From contig CP000781.1 of the NCBI GenBank assembly GCA_000017645.1, positions 5,009,501 to 5,073,500 of the forward strand: a DNA stretch of 64,000 nucleotides. The letters are read 5' to 3'. The DNA comes from Xanthobacter autotrophicus Py2 (GTDB lineage: Bacteria; Pseudomonadota; Alphaproteobacteria; Rhizobiales; Xanthobacteraceae). A model generated the notes under the pieces. The model was given only the letters and a program-made list of their open reading frames with translations. It was not told where the DNA came from and did no database searches. Shown one piece after another: positions 48,553-57,101 of the stretch (its first letter is position 1; every line of letters starts with the position of its first letter). The position numbers and the translations under genes are program-made.

Positions 48553-50547
48553 ATGGATAATCCTAGACTTGTCGGCCACATCGTCGCTGTTCAGGGGTTT
48601 CGGGTGAAAGTCGAGCTTTTGCCCGAAACCCGCTCGGCGCTTCGCGCGACCCTTGACGGCGTCCAGGTCGCGATCGCCATCAACGCCTACCTGACATTTT
48701 CATTGGGGGCGGGCGAAACCGTCATCGGCATCATTACCGACCTCGAGGCGCGCGAGAGCTTCGACCCTGCAAGTGGCGACGACCTCAGCCTTGAGTTGAT
48801 GAAGTCTCGCCGGATCGCCAGCGTGCAGTTGCTGGGCACGATCGAGAACATTGATGACGACGCCTCCTTCAGCCCGGGCATATCCGTTCTGCCAACCCTC
48901 GATACCCCTGCTGAGATCGGATCGCCGGCCGTGCTGCGCGCTGTGTTCGAGCTTCCGCCGCGGCGCAATAGGCCAGAAGGCTATGATGACAAGGACTTCG
49001 ACTACGACCTGAAAATCGGGTTTCCAACGGGCCAGACGCGCAATGTCGTGCGCGCCTCCTACAACGATCTGTTTTCGCGCCCTCTGGCGATCGTCGGCAA
49101 CACCGGCTCGGGCAAGTCCTTTTCCGTTTCCAGCCTGATCCAGAAGGCGATGAAGGCGCTCGATGGTGCCGCCGAGGAGCCGCATGTCTTTATCCTCGAC
49201 ATTAATGGCGAGTATGAAAAGGCATTCCCAACAGGCAAGACCGTCACACGATTGCCCGATCGCATCTACCTCAACGGTGAAGAATTCGGCCTTCCACTCT
49301 GGTTTCTCAATGCTGAAGAGATCTGCGCTTGGTTGAGCGCTGCCGAACAAACGCAGGAGCCGGTCCTGAAGGATTGGTGGGCGATCGCGAAGGGCGGGAA
49401 TGCTGATGAGGTTTCGAATCTTAATACATTCCAGAGTGCTTTAAGCTCAATCGAAAAGCTGCTTTCCGATCTCCAAAAGATACAACGGAAGTCGGCTGGT
49501 TCATATTGCGATCTGATTGTAGGCTATCTGGCGAATTCCGACATCGATACAGCCTCATTTGAAACTCTGTTCGCATCGCACAAAGCGATCACCGGTTTCA
49601 ATCAAGAGGTCCTCGCGAATGCTGCTCAGATCGAAGCCGAGGCTCGAAAGCTCCAGGATGAAATCCGCGCAAAGATCATCGGCGGCAGCCATGTCGCCGA
49701 GACTGCCGTTCGGACAGCCGATTCACCGTTGCGCATCTCCCGTTCGACGTTGACAGATCCATCCCTGATCAATCGAGCGGTGTCCAAGGAAGATACCATA
49801 AGGGTCGATGCACACCTCACGACGTTGAAACTGAGGTTGAAGACGCGCCTCGACGATAAACGCTGGCATTCGTTTCTCAATTATGAGAACGCCGAAACTA
49901 GCATCCCGGATCTGGCATCGTGGTTTTCCCGTTTTGGTCTCGGAAATGCGGGCGGGCCTAAGGTGTCGGTGCTCGACTTATCCATGTTGGGAAACGAGAT
50001 TCTCCCTTATGCTTGCGCCGTCATCGGGCGCGTACTCCTCGAGGCAAGGGAGCGATTGCCGGCGGCATCACGCTATAAGCATCCTTGGGTGCTCGTCCTG
50101 GAGGAGGCGCACAACTACGCGCGGCCGGCGCGATCGGACGAAGACCGCGGCCATCGCCTCGCACGTCTCGCCTATGAGCGTATCGCCAAGGAGGGACGGA
50201 AGTTTGGCCTCTCACTGATCATCGCCAGCCAGCGACCGAGCGAGATCAGCCAGACAATTATCAGCCAGTGTGCCAACTTCATCAGCCATCGTCTGCAGAA
50301 CCCGGACGACATCGACCATTTCCGACGCATCATCCCGATGCAGGCGCGGCGTTTGCTCGATCAGGTGACGATTTTGTCGTCGGGCGAGGCGATCGTTTTC
50401 GGAAGCGCGTTCCATATCCCGGCGCGGGTTCAGTTCGATCGACCGGAGCCTGGCCCCTATAGCCAGACGGCAGCGCCGTACCACGAATGGTCGAAGGAAA
50501 GAGCTCCGTTTCCTCTGCGCCAAATCATTGACGCTTGGGGCGCATAG
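48553..50547 (+). CDS. herA: HerA/FtsK-type ATPase
   Basis: The 664-residue ATPase has an N-terminal HAS-barrel (about 1-90), Walker A GNTGSGKS at 182-189, Walker B in WVLVLEEAHN (512-521) and a C-terminal helicase/translocase lobe with GLSLIIASQRPSEISQTIISQC. In SIR2-HerA systems the HerA hexamer controls SIR2. ATG 48553 is preferred, though TTG 48547 in frame would overlap the SIR2 stop. It has a lower-GC stretch in the middle (49380-49860), suggesting transfer. Confidence 0.92.
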   Translation: MDNPRLVGHIVAVQGFRVKVELLPETRSALRATLDGVQVAIAINAYLTFSLGAGETVIGIITDLEARESFDPASGDDLSLELMKSRRIASVQLLGTIENIDDDASFSPGISVLPTLDTPAEIGSPAVLRAVFELPPRRNRPEGYDDKDFDYDLKIGFPTGQTRNVVRASYNDLFSRPLAIVGNTGSGKSFSVSSLIQKAMKALDGAAEEPHVFILDINGEYEKAFPTGKTVTRLPDRIYLNGEEFGLPLWFLNAEEICAWLSAAEQTQEPVLKDWWAIAKGGNADEVSNLNTFQSALSSIEKLLSDLQKIQRKSAGSYCDLIVGYLANSDIDTASFETLFASHKAITGFNQEVLANAAQIEAEARKLQDEIRAKIIGGSHVAETAVRTADSPLRISRSTLTDPSLINRAVSKEDTIRVDAHLTTLKLRLKTRLDDKRWHSFLNYENAETSIPDLASWFSRFGLGNAGGPKVSVLDLSMLGNEILPYACAVIGRVLLEARERLPAASRYKHPWVLVLEEAHNYARPARSDEDRGHRLARLAYERIAKEGRKFGLSLIIASQRPSEISQTIISQCANFISHRLQNPDDIDHFRRIIPMQARRLLDQVTILSSGEAIVFGSAFHIPARVQFDRPEPGPYSQTAAPYHEWSKERAPFPLRQIIDAWGA

Positions 50548-50568
50548 CTCAGAGGAGCCATCTGCCCC

Positions 50569-51090
50569 ATGTCTCTCAAGCCATTCGACTCCCTTCTCGA
50601 GCCCGATCCCCGGTTCGCTGACCTCTATGTTATTGAGCAAGATGTCGCGCGTCGAATGACGCTTCGAGACCATCATGCCGGAATAGTTGATGTCGGCTTG
50701 AAGGGTGCGGCACCCGTAGAGGTTCAAAAGGCCTTCGACAGAGCGCGTAGCATCATGCTTTACGCCTTTTTTGACTACGATCTCTTCGTGGTGGGAGAAA
50801 TCCAAGCATTCGGAGCTTTCGAGCTAGCGCTCAAATTTCGTTTGAGTGGGCATGGTGGAGACGCACGCGGCACGCTGCGCAATCTGGTCGATCGAGCACG
50901 CAAAACGGGCGCGTTGCCGCCAATGGTCGAGGGCAGCATGCTGATGGCCGATCCTGTCGAGGCGCTTATCGCATTACGTAATGGTCTGTCCCACGGCAGC
51001 GCTGAAATTCATTCCCCCGGCATGGCGCTGAAGATCCTGGCGGCTTGCGCCGACTGGATCTATCTCCTGTTCCCGAGCCGGCCTGAATGA
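50569..51090 (+). CDS. HEPN-like small protein (SIR2-HerA companion)
   Basis: The 173-residue protein is helical, with a conserved-looking QAFGAFELALKFRL helix (79-92) and ALRNGLSHGS with R137-x4-H142, the R-x4-6-H active-site form of HEPN ribonucleases and toxins. The rest of the fold (helices at 50-75, 80-110 and 150-168) fits the HEPN four-helix pattern. GAGGAG precedes the ATG by about 10 bases. It is 21 bases after herA and is the last gene of the operon, ending before two hairpins. HEPN assignment is from motif and helix order only. Confidence 0.65.
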   Translation: MSLKPFDSLLEPDPRFADLYVIEQDVARRMTLRDHHAGIVDVGLKGAAPVEVQKAFDRARSIMLYAFFDYDLFVVGEIQAFGAFELALKFRLSGHGGDARGTLRNLVDRARKTGALPPMVEGSMLMADPVEALIALRNGLSHGSAEIHSPGMALKILAACADWIYLLFPSRPE

Positions 51091-51117
51091 ATCCGGCTCT
51101 TCTGATGTGACGCTGCT

Positions 51118-51158
51118 AGGGGAAAGCCTTCCCCTGCGGCCGAGCCAGGTCTCGGCCG
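51118..51158 (+). terminator. two consecutive hairpins after the defence operon
   Basis: AGGGGAA (51118-51124) pairs with TTCCCCT (51129-51135), and CGGCCGAG (51137-51144) pairs with CTCGGCCG (51151-51158). No T-run follows, so they may also be part of the next gene's leader. Confidence 0.5.
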
Positions 51159-51222
51159 ACCCCATCGAGCGGGGAGCCCCCGCAACGCCCCTCAAGAGTC
51201 AGAGGGTGGACCGGTTTTCCGT

Positions 51223-51277
51223 GACGGGTTGACTGCCGGGAGAGAGGCTGCCGGCGCCCGTCATGGAGAACGATCCC
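51223..51277 (+). promoter_or_regulatory. structured leader motif, copy A (DUF932 gene)
   Basis: Outer stem GACGGG (51223-51228) with CCCGTC (51257-51262); inner stem GCCGG (51235-51239) with CCGGC (51251-51255); loop with GAGAGAGG; then GGAG (Shine-Dalgarno) and ATCCC-ATG. It shares its fixed positions with copy B at 52589, and the inner stem differs in sequence but still pairs. Confidence 0.75.
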
Positions 51278-52471
51278 ATGAACGAACAGGTTCTGGACGC
51301 CCGCGGTGATCCGAGCGGCGGGTATAAGGTGGATGTCAATCGCGGCGAGCGCGTCGGCCGCGTGTCGTCGGAGTGGTTCTCCCGGCCGGCGGACGAACGC
51401 TATCTGTCCCTGTCGGAGCTGTATGGCGCGGTGCGCGGCCGGTCCGACCGGAGCCGGACCCGGACGGTGGAGAGCGCGGCTATCCGCGTCAAAGCGAGCC
51501 GAGAGGCGCCGGACCGGCTGACGCTCGCGCTGCCGGGGACGGAGGCTCCTGTTGCGCCGACCCACTGGAGCTTCGGCCAGCTTGCAAGCCTCATCGGCGC
51601 GCCGGCGGCCTACCTGCGGCAACTCCCGGCTCCGCTCGCCGGCATCAATCTGCAGCACGGCCTGCTGACGCACCGCGCTGAGCAGGTGAAGACGCTGGAG
51701 GTGGAGGACGGCCGCGTCGAGCTACGGGCCGTGACCGGTCCCGACTACGGCCGCATCTACGACCACGAGCTGGTGGATGCCGTGCGCCGCATCGCCGGCA
51801 ATGGCACCGGCGACACCCGCTGGAAGGTGCCGGGTGTGCTCGACTGGTCGACAGGCATCTACAATCCCCGCGTCGACATCACCAAGGACACCACCACGCT
51901 CTACGCCTCGGATCGGGACGTCTTCCTGTTCCTGGTGGATGATCTCAATCCCATCGAGGCTGGCCGGCTGCCGGACGGCTCTCCGGACCTGTTTTTTCGG
52001 GGCTTCTATTGCTGGAACTCGGAGGTGGGCGCCAAGACGCTGGGGATCGCCAGCTTCTACCTGCGGGCCGTCTGCCAGAACCGCAACCTGTGGGGCGTCG
52101 AGGATTTCGAGGAGATCACCATCCGGCACTCCAAGTATGCCGCATCTCGGTTCGCCCATCAGGCGGCGCCGGCTTTGGAGCGCTTTGCTAACTCCTCCCC
52201 CATGCCCTTCGTCAACGGCATCAAGGCGGCACGCGAGCGCATCGTGGCGCGCACCGACGAGGACCGCACCGAGTTCCTGCGCCGCAAGGGCTTCTCCAAG
52301 GCGGAGACGCAGAAGGTGATCGAGACCGTGCTGGCCGAAGAAGGTCGCAAGCCGGAGAGCATCTTCGACTTCGTGCAGGGCATCACGGCCGTGGCCCGGG
52401 ACAAGCCCCACCAGGATGCCCGCCTCGATCTGGAGGCGCGGGCGAAGAAACTCCTCGACCGCGCCGTCTGA
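51278..52471 (+). CDS. DUF932 domain protein
   Basis: The 397-residue protein belongs to DUF932, a family almost confined to plasmids, phages and integrative elements. Visible blocks: SFGQLASLIGAPAAYLRQLP, VTGPDYGRIYDHELVDAVRRI, TLYASDRDVFLFLVDD, and RGFYCWNSEVGAKTLGIASFY. Start 51278 (MNEQVLDARGD) is chosen because the same leader before the ParB-like gene has GGAG at the same distance; ATG 51263 is part of the SD region. Its function is unknown. Confidence 0.9.
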   Translation: MNEQVLDARGDPSGGYKVDVNRGERVGRVSSEWFSRPADERYLSLSELYGAVRGRSDRSRTRTVESAAIRVKASREAPDRLTLALPGTEAPVAPTHWSFGQLASLIGAPAAYLRQLPAPLAGINLQHGLLTHRAEQVKTLEVEDGRVELRAVTGPDYGRIYDHELVDAVRRIAGNGTGDTRWKVPGVLDWSTGIYNPRVDITKDTTTLYASDRDVFLFLVDDLNPIEAGRLPDGSPDLFFRGFYCWNSEVGAKTLGIASFYLRAVCQNRNLWGVEDFEEITIRHSKYAASRFAHQAAPALERFANSSPMPFVNGIKAARERIVARTDEDRTEFLRRKGFSKAETQKVIETVLAEEGRKPESIFDFVQGITAVARDKPHQDARLDLEARAKKLLDRAV

Positions 52472-52588
52472 GATCCGCGAAGCCGGAGATGCGGAATGTC
52501 GTGTCTCCGGCTTCGTGTTGTTCCGGATTTCCGGATCATCGGTTCTGCGGCGCTGCCCTCAGAGGAAGAGGGCGGCGCCGTCCTTCGT

Positions 52589-52644
52589 GACGGGTTGGAG
52601 GCCAGAGAGAGGTTCTCTGGCCGCCCGTCGCGGAGAAATATCCC
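52589..52644 (+). promoter_or_regulatory. structured leader motif, copy B (ParB-like gene)
   Basis: GACGGG (52589-52594) pairs with CCCGTC (52624-52629); GGCCAGAGA (52600-52608) pairs with TCTCTGGCC (52614-52622) around GAGGT; GGAG (52632-52635) and ATCCC-ATG follow. The sequence GTGACGGGTTG is the same as in copy A. Confidence 0.75.
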
Positions 52645-54708
52645 ATGGCCACGGCCGTTCAGAAGATCACCCTTTCGTCCTCCCGCGACATCCCTTTCAA
52701 CAAGCTGGTGCTGAGTCAGGCCAACGTCCGCCGGGTGAAGGCGGGCGTCTCCATCGAGGAACTCGCCGAGGACATCGCCCGGCGCGGCCTGCTCCAGGGC
52801 CTCAATGTCCGAGCCGTGGTCGATCCCGACGGCGTCGAGACCGGCATGTATGAGATCCCGGCCGGCGGGCGGCGCTATCGGGCGCTGGAGCTGCTGGTGA
52901 AGCGCAAGCGCCTCGCCAGGACGGCCCCGGTGCCATGCATTGTCCGTGAGGGCGGCATCGCCGAGGAGGATTCCCTCGCCGAGAATGTCCAGCGCGCGCC
53001 GCTCCATCCCCTCGACCAGTTCCGTGCCTTTCTCGCTCTGCGGGAGAAGGGCCAGTCCGAGGAGGAGATCGCCGCCGCCTTCTTCGTCTCGGTCGCGGTG
53101 GTGAAGCAGCGGCTGAAGCTCGCCTCGCTCTCTCCGACGCTCCTCGACACCTATGCCGAGGATGGCCTCACCCTCGACCAGCTCATGGCCTTCACCGTAT
53201 CGGGCGACCATGAACGGCAGGAGCAGGTGCTGGAGCGTCTCGCCCAAGCTTACGACAAGCAGCCCTATGTCATCCGGCGCATGCTGACGGAGGGCGCGGT
53301 GCGGGCATCCGACAAGCGGGCCCGCTTCATCGGCATCGAGGCCTACGAGATGGCCGGCGGCACGGTGCTGCGCGACCTGTTCCAGGGCGATGACGGTGGC
53401 TGGCTGCAGGATGTGCCCCTCGTCGACCGGATGGTGGCCGAGAAGCTCGTCGCCGAGGCCGACGTGATCCGGAGCGAGGGTTGGAAGTGGATCGAGGTCG
53501 CGCCGGACTTCGCCTATGGCCACACCTATGGCCTACGCCAATTGCGGGGCGAGCCCATGCATTTGACCGAAGCGGAGGAGGCTGCGCGGGAGGCAGCCCA
53601 GGGGGAATACGATCGTCTGTCCGAAGAACATGCCGATGTCGACGAGCTTCCCGAAGAGGTCGACGCGCGGCTCGGGGCACTCGAGGCGATGCTGGAGGCC
53701 TTCGAAGCGCGTCCTCTCGCGTTCGATCCGGCGGAGGTCGCCCGGGCCGGCGCCTTCGTCAGCATCGCACAGGATGGAAAGCTCCGGGTGGAACGGGGTT
53801 TCGTCCGCCCGGAGGACGAGGTGCCGGTCGAGGAGGACCATGACCCTTCCATCGAGACCGACGGTGCCAACCTCGTGGCCTCATCCCCTCGGCAGGAGGC
53901 GGCAGCAGGCGATGCTCCTGGCGAGCCCGAGGAGGAGGACGGCCTCACCCCCATCTCCGACCGGCTGCTCACGGAGCTGACCACCCACCGCACCCTCGGC
54001 CTGCGCCATTCGCTGGGCGAGCAGCCTGACGTCGCCTTCCTTGCCGCGGTCCATGCCCTGACGCTGAAAGCTTTCTACGCCTATGGCTCGGACAGCTGCC
54101 TTGAGCTCGATCTCAAGAGCGTCTCGTTCAATGCCCAGGCGCCGGGCCTCAATGACAGCGTCTCCGCCGAGTCCATTCGTGTCCGGCATGAGAGCTGGGC
54201 CAAGGCTCTGCCGAAGGAGCCGGGCACGCTCTGGGACACCTTGAGCGGGTGGGACCACGACAGCCGGGCCGCACTGTTCGCCCATGTGGTGAGCCTCTCG
54301 GTCAATGCGGTGCATGAGGCCTGGAACCGCCGTCCCCGCGCCTTCGCCCATGCCGATAGGCTGGCGCAGGCGGTGTCGCTCGACATGGCAGCCGTCGGAT
54401 GGAAGCCCACGGTGGACACCTTCCTCGGCAGGGTCACCAAGGCCCGCATCCTGCAGGCGGTGACCGAGGCCAAGGGGGAGCGCCCGGCCGAGCGGATCGC
54501 CCACCTCAAGAAGGGCGACATGGCCCGGGAGGCCGAGACCCTCCTCGCCGACAGCGGCTGGCTCCCGGAGGCGCTGCGGACCCAGCCCTTGGACACCGTC
54601 GGCGAGGAAACGGCGGAGACCGACGGCGAAACGGCCATGGCCGACAGCGAAGACCTCGCCGACACTGAGGAGCCCGAAGCGATCTCCTCCTCGATCGCTG
54701 CCGAATAA
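52645..54708 (+). CDS. ParB/RepB/Spo0J-family partition-like protein
   Basis: The 687-residue protein has an N-terminal ParB/Srx CTPase-type domain (about 15-120) with GGRRYRAL at 74-81 and AENVQR at 112-117, and a helix-turn-helix (about 130-200, SEEEIAAAFFVSVAVVKQRLKLA). The rest (about 240-687) is acidic in part and longer than in chromosome ParB (280-300). Such long ParB-like proteins are encoded in plasmid and ICE maintenance modules together with DUF932, Toprim and DUF2493. No ParA or parS site is seen nearby. Confidence 0.9.
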   Translation: MATAVQKITLSSSRDIPFNKLVLSQANVRRVKAGVSIEELAEDIARRGLLQGLNVRAVVDPDGVETGMYEIPAGGRRYRALELLVKRKRLARTAPVPCIVREGGIAEEDSLAENVQRAPLHPLDQFRAFLALREKGQSEEEIAAAFFVSVAVVKQRLKLASLSPTLLDTYAEDGLTLDQLMAFTVSGDHERQEQVLERLAQAYDKQPYVIRRMLTEGAVRASDKRARFIGIEAYEMAGGTVLRDLFQGDDGGWLQDVPLVDRMVAEKLVAEADVIRSEGWKWIEVAPDFAYGHTYGLRQLRGEPMHLTEAEEAAREAAQGEYDRLSEEHADVDELPEEVDARLGALEAMLEAFEARPLAFDPAEVARAGAFVSIAQDGKLRVERGFVRPEDEVPVEEDHDPSIETDGANLVASSPRQEAAAGDAPGEPEEEDGLTPISDRLLTELTTHRTLGLRHSLGEQPDVAFLAAVHALTLKAFYAYGSDSCLELDLKSVSFNAQAPGLNDSVSAESIRVRHESWAKALPKEPGTLWDTLSGWDHDSRAALFAHVVSLSVNAVHEAWNRRPRAFAHADRLAQAVSLDMAAVGWKPTVDTFLGRVTKARILQAVTEAKGERPAERIAHLKKGDMAREAETLLADSGWLPEALRTQPLDTVGEETAETDGETAMADSEDLADTEEPEAISSSIAAE

Positions 54709-54725
54709 TCCTCCCCGGGCAACCT

Positions 54726-54781
54726 GGCCCGCCGTCTGTGGCTCCGCGATGCCCCCTATCGCGTGGCCCGGACGGCGGGCC
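54726..54781 (+). promoter_or_regulatory. large hairpin before the Toprim gene
   Basis: GGCCCGCCGTC (54726-54736) pairs with GACGGCGGGCC (54771-54781), 11 bp, and CGCGAT (54745-54750) pairs with ATCGCG (54758-54763) inside. Then GGAG and CCCC-ATG follow. It may be leader, terminator of the ParB-like gene, or both. Confidence 0.65.
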
Positions 54782-54800
54782 ATTTTCTTGGAGCGTCCCC

Positions 54801-55838
54801 ATGACGGATGTGGCCCATGATCTGGCCCGGCAGTTGGGGCGGCAGGCGGAGGCAGTCTGCCGCCATTATCTCTCCGCGGGCCGACGGCAGGGGCACTATT
54901 GGCAGGTCGGCGATGTTCGCAACTCTCCCGGCCGCTCCATGTTCGTGCGGCTGACGGACACCGCGAAGGGCCCAGCCGGAAAATGGACCGACGCTGCCAC
55001 GGGCGAGCACGGCGACCTCCTCGACGTGATCCGCGAAAGCCGGGGCCTGCTCAACTTCACCGATGTGGTCGCAGAGGCTCAAGCATTTCTGCGCCTTCCA
55101 CCAATCTCACCAGACGCGGAAGCTCCTCATGGCGGAAAGCAATGTTCCTCACGTGATCCGGTCATCTCGGCACGACGGCTGTTCGCCGCTGCAGAGCCGA
55201 TTTCGGGCACAATCGTAGAGGCGTATCTGCGGACCCGCGGCATCTCGGCTTTGCACGAAACCGGAAGCTTGCGCTTTCATCCTCGCTGCTTCTATCGCCC
55301 GGCTGCGCACGGGCCCATTCAACCCCTGCCGGCCATGATCGCTGCCGTCACCGACCTCAGGGGACGGATCATGGGCATCCACCGGACGTGGCTCGCTCCG
55401 GACGGATCGGACAAGGCGGCAATCGCCACGCCCCGGCGGGCCATAGGTCACCTGCTGGAGCATGCCGTTCGCTTCGGCCGAGTTGATGACGTGATGGCTG
55501 CCGGAGAGGGCATCGAGACGATCCTTTCCCTCCGCGGCGTGTTGCCAAGCCTCCCGACGGCAGCGGCGCTCTCGGCCGCCCACCTTTCCGCCATCGCCTT
55601 TCCACCCGGGCTACGGCGGCTCTACATCGCCCGCGACACCGATCCGGCCGGCAACAGGGCACGGGACAGCCTCATTGCACGAGCGAACTCCACCGGGATC
55701 GAGGCCATCGTGCTCTCGCCGACGCTTGGCGACTTCAACGAAGATCTGCGCGCCTTTGGCGTTGACGCCTTGCGGGCGCAACTCCGATGTCAGCTTGCTC
55801 CCGAGGACGTCGCCCGCTTGTCCGTGACGAGCCCATGA
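54801..55838 (+). CDS. Toprim-domain protein (plasmid/ICE primase-like)
   Basis: The 345-residue protein has an N-terminal zinc-finger-like/primase-associated region (about 1-110, RQGHYWQVGDVRN, AKGPAGKWTDAATGEHGDLLDVI) and a Toprim domain (about 225-320) with VMAAGEGIETILSL (catalytic Glu) and LYIARDTDPAGNRA (DxD). It resembles primase/helicase-like proteins of mobile elements (DUF7146 type). Start 54801 has GGAG nine bases upstream. It is third in the module. Confidence 0.88.
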   Translation: MTDVAHDLARQLGRQAEAVCRHYLSAGRRQGHYWQVGDVRNSPGRSMFVRLTDTAKGPAGKWTDAATGEHGDLLDVIRESRGLLNFTDVVAEAQAFLRLPPISPDAEAPHGGKQCSSRDPVISARRLFAAAEPISGTIVEAYLRTRGISALHETGSLRFHPRCFYRPAAHGPIQPLPAMIAAVTDLRGRIMGIHRTWLAPDGSDKAAIATPRRAIGHLLEHAVRFGRVDDVMAAGEGIETILSLRGVLPSLPTAAALSAAHLSAIAFPPGLRRLYIARDTDPAGNRARDSLIARANSTGIEAIVLSPTLGDFNEDLRAFGVDALRAQLRCQLAPEDVARLSVTSP

Positions 55839-56177
55839 TCTGGAGTGGCTGCGAGCGGGAATGCTCTTCCGCCACGCTCTGATACCCACCGCCGACAGAG
55901 AACCCGCAGCCAGGCCTTCCAGAGGGCGATCGGCCGGCAGTCGTCCCGGACCGGCAATGGCTCCGGCCGGTGATTTTCCGTCGCCGGTGTTTCCCCACGA
56001 CGCAGGCGTCGCAGGGCCCCGACACGCGGCGTTCCATCGCGAAGCAAAATCCCCGGCCTTCGCCATCCTCCGCTCACGCTCCGGCCCCGCGCTTCCCGCG
56101 GGGTGCAGGTCCGTCCCGCCCGCCGGCTTCGTCGCCATGAAGGCCGCAAGGCTGCGGTCCAACCGACGGAGCCTCCC
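55839..56177. other. 339-base gap between Toprim and DUF2493 genes
   Basis: GC-rich with several GCCGG inverted repeats and a leader-like end: CCGTC (56112-56116) can pair with GACGG (56164-56168), with an inner GCCGCA-AGGC-TGCGGT stem, then GGAGCCTCCC-ATG. An open frame at 55861-56181 lacks coding character. No gene is called. Confidence 0.45.
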
Positions 56178-57101
56178 ATGAGCACCGAGCACGACGGACC
56201 CCGCCACGCTTCCTCTCCCACCGATCACCTGCTGCAGGAACTTCAGCTCTATGGCTACCGTCCCTCGGACGACGAAACGGATCCGCGGCCGCTTCCCGAT
56301 GCCGACCGCATCACCGGCGCAATTGCCGACATCTTCGATGCCCTCATCGCGACGCTGCAAGACACTCGCCTCGAGCCGGACCTTCCCGATCTCCTGTGGT
56401 CGACCGTCCATCTCTTCCACCGTGCCGCCGGCCGTATCTCGGGCACCCTTGACGACAACGAGCAAGGCCAGCGCCGCAGCCAGCAGGAACAGGACGGCAG
56501 CGAGGTGCGCTCGGCGGAGCTGGAGCGACTCATCGCCGAGGGCCAGAGCCTCATGGAACGCCGCAACACCTTCGAGCTGATGCGCGACGAGGCTGCCGAT
56601 GCCTTCGAACGGCACACCGGCTCAGCCTGGCGCCCGCGCTCCGGATCCCTGGTGAACCATCGGCACCTCACCGCAGCCCTCATCGACAGCCGCGATTTCC
56701 TCGCCGCCCGCAGGCGGGCTGAGACCGAGGTGATGATGCCCACAGGTCCGAAGATCGCCTTTTCCGGCGGCGACACGATGGACCACACGCACATCTGGGC
56801 GAAGCTCGATCAGGTCCGCGCGAAGCACCCTGACATGGTGCTGCTGCACGGTGGCTCGCCCAAGGGTGCCGAGAGGATCGCCGCCTGCTGGGCCGATGCC
56901 CGTAAGGTGCCGCAGGTCGCGTTCAAGCCCGACTGGACACGGCACGCCAAGGCCGCCCCCTTCAAGCGCAACGACCAGATGCTCTCGGTCATGCCCATCG
57001 GGGTCATTATCTTCCCCGGCACGGGCATCCAGGACAACCTCGCCGACAAGGCCCGCAAGCTCGGCATCCCGGTCTATCGGTTCGGGTCAGGCGGCGCATG
57101 A
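56178..57101 (+). CDS. DUF2493 (SLOG-like) domain protein
   Basis: The 307-residue protein has an N-terminal helical region (about 1-190) and a C-terminal Rossmann-like DUF2493/YspA-SLOG domain: KIAFSGGDTMDHTHIWAKLDQV, DMVLLHGGSPKGAERIAACWA and GTGIQDNLADKARKLGIPVYRF. SLOG-type folds bind nucleotides or their derivatives. It is a standard member of the DUF932-ParB-Toprim module; role unknown. Start 56178 follows GGAG. Confidence 0.88.
   Translation: MSTEHDGPRHASSPTDHLLQELQLYGYRPSDDETDPRPLPDADRITGAIADIFDALIATLQDTRLEPDLPDLLWSTVHLFHRAAGRISGTLDDNEQGQRRSQQEQDGSEVRSAELERLIAEGQSLMERRNTFELMRDEAADAFERHTGSAWRPRSGSLVNHRHLTAALIDSRDFLAARRRAETEVMMPTGPKIAFSGGDTMDHTHIWAKLDQVRAKHPDMVLLHGGSPKGAERIAACWADARKVPQVAFKPDWTRHAKAAPFKRNDQMLSVMPIGVIIFPGTGIQDNLADKARKLGIPVYRFGSGGA

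Noticed and set aside
51171..51182. CCCCCGCAAC as distal att of the tRNA island
   Set aside because: Only 10 bases agree with the tRNA end and the following bases differ; too short to call.
55861..56181. 106-codon frame between Toprim and DUF2493 genes
   Set aside because: Arg/Pro/Ser-rich composition, no start signal; overlaps the folded leader of DUF2493.
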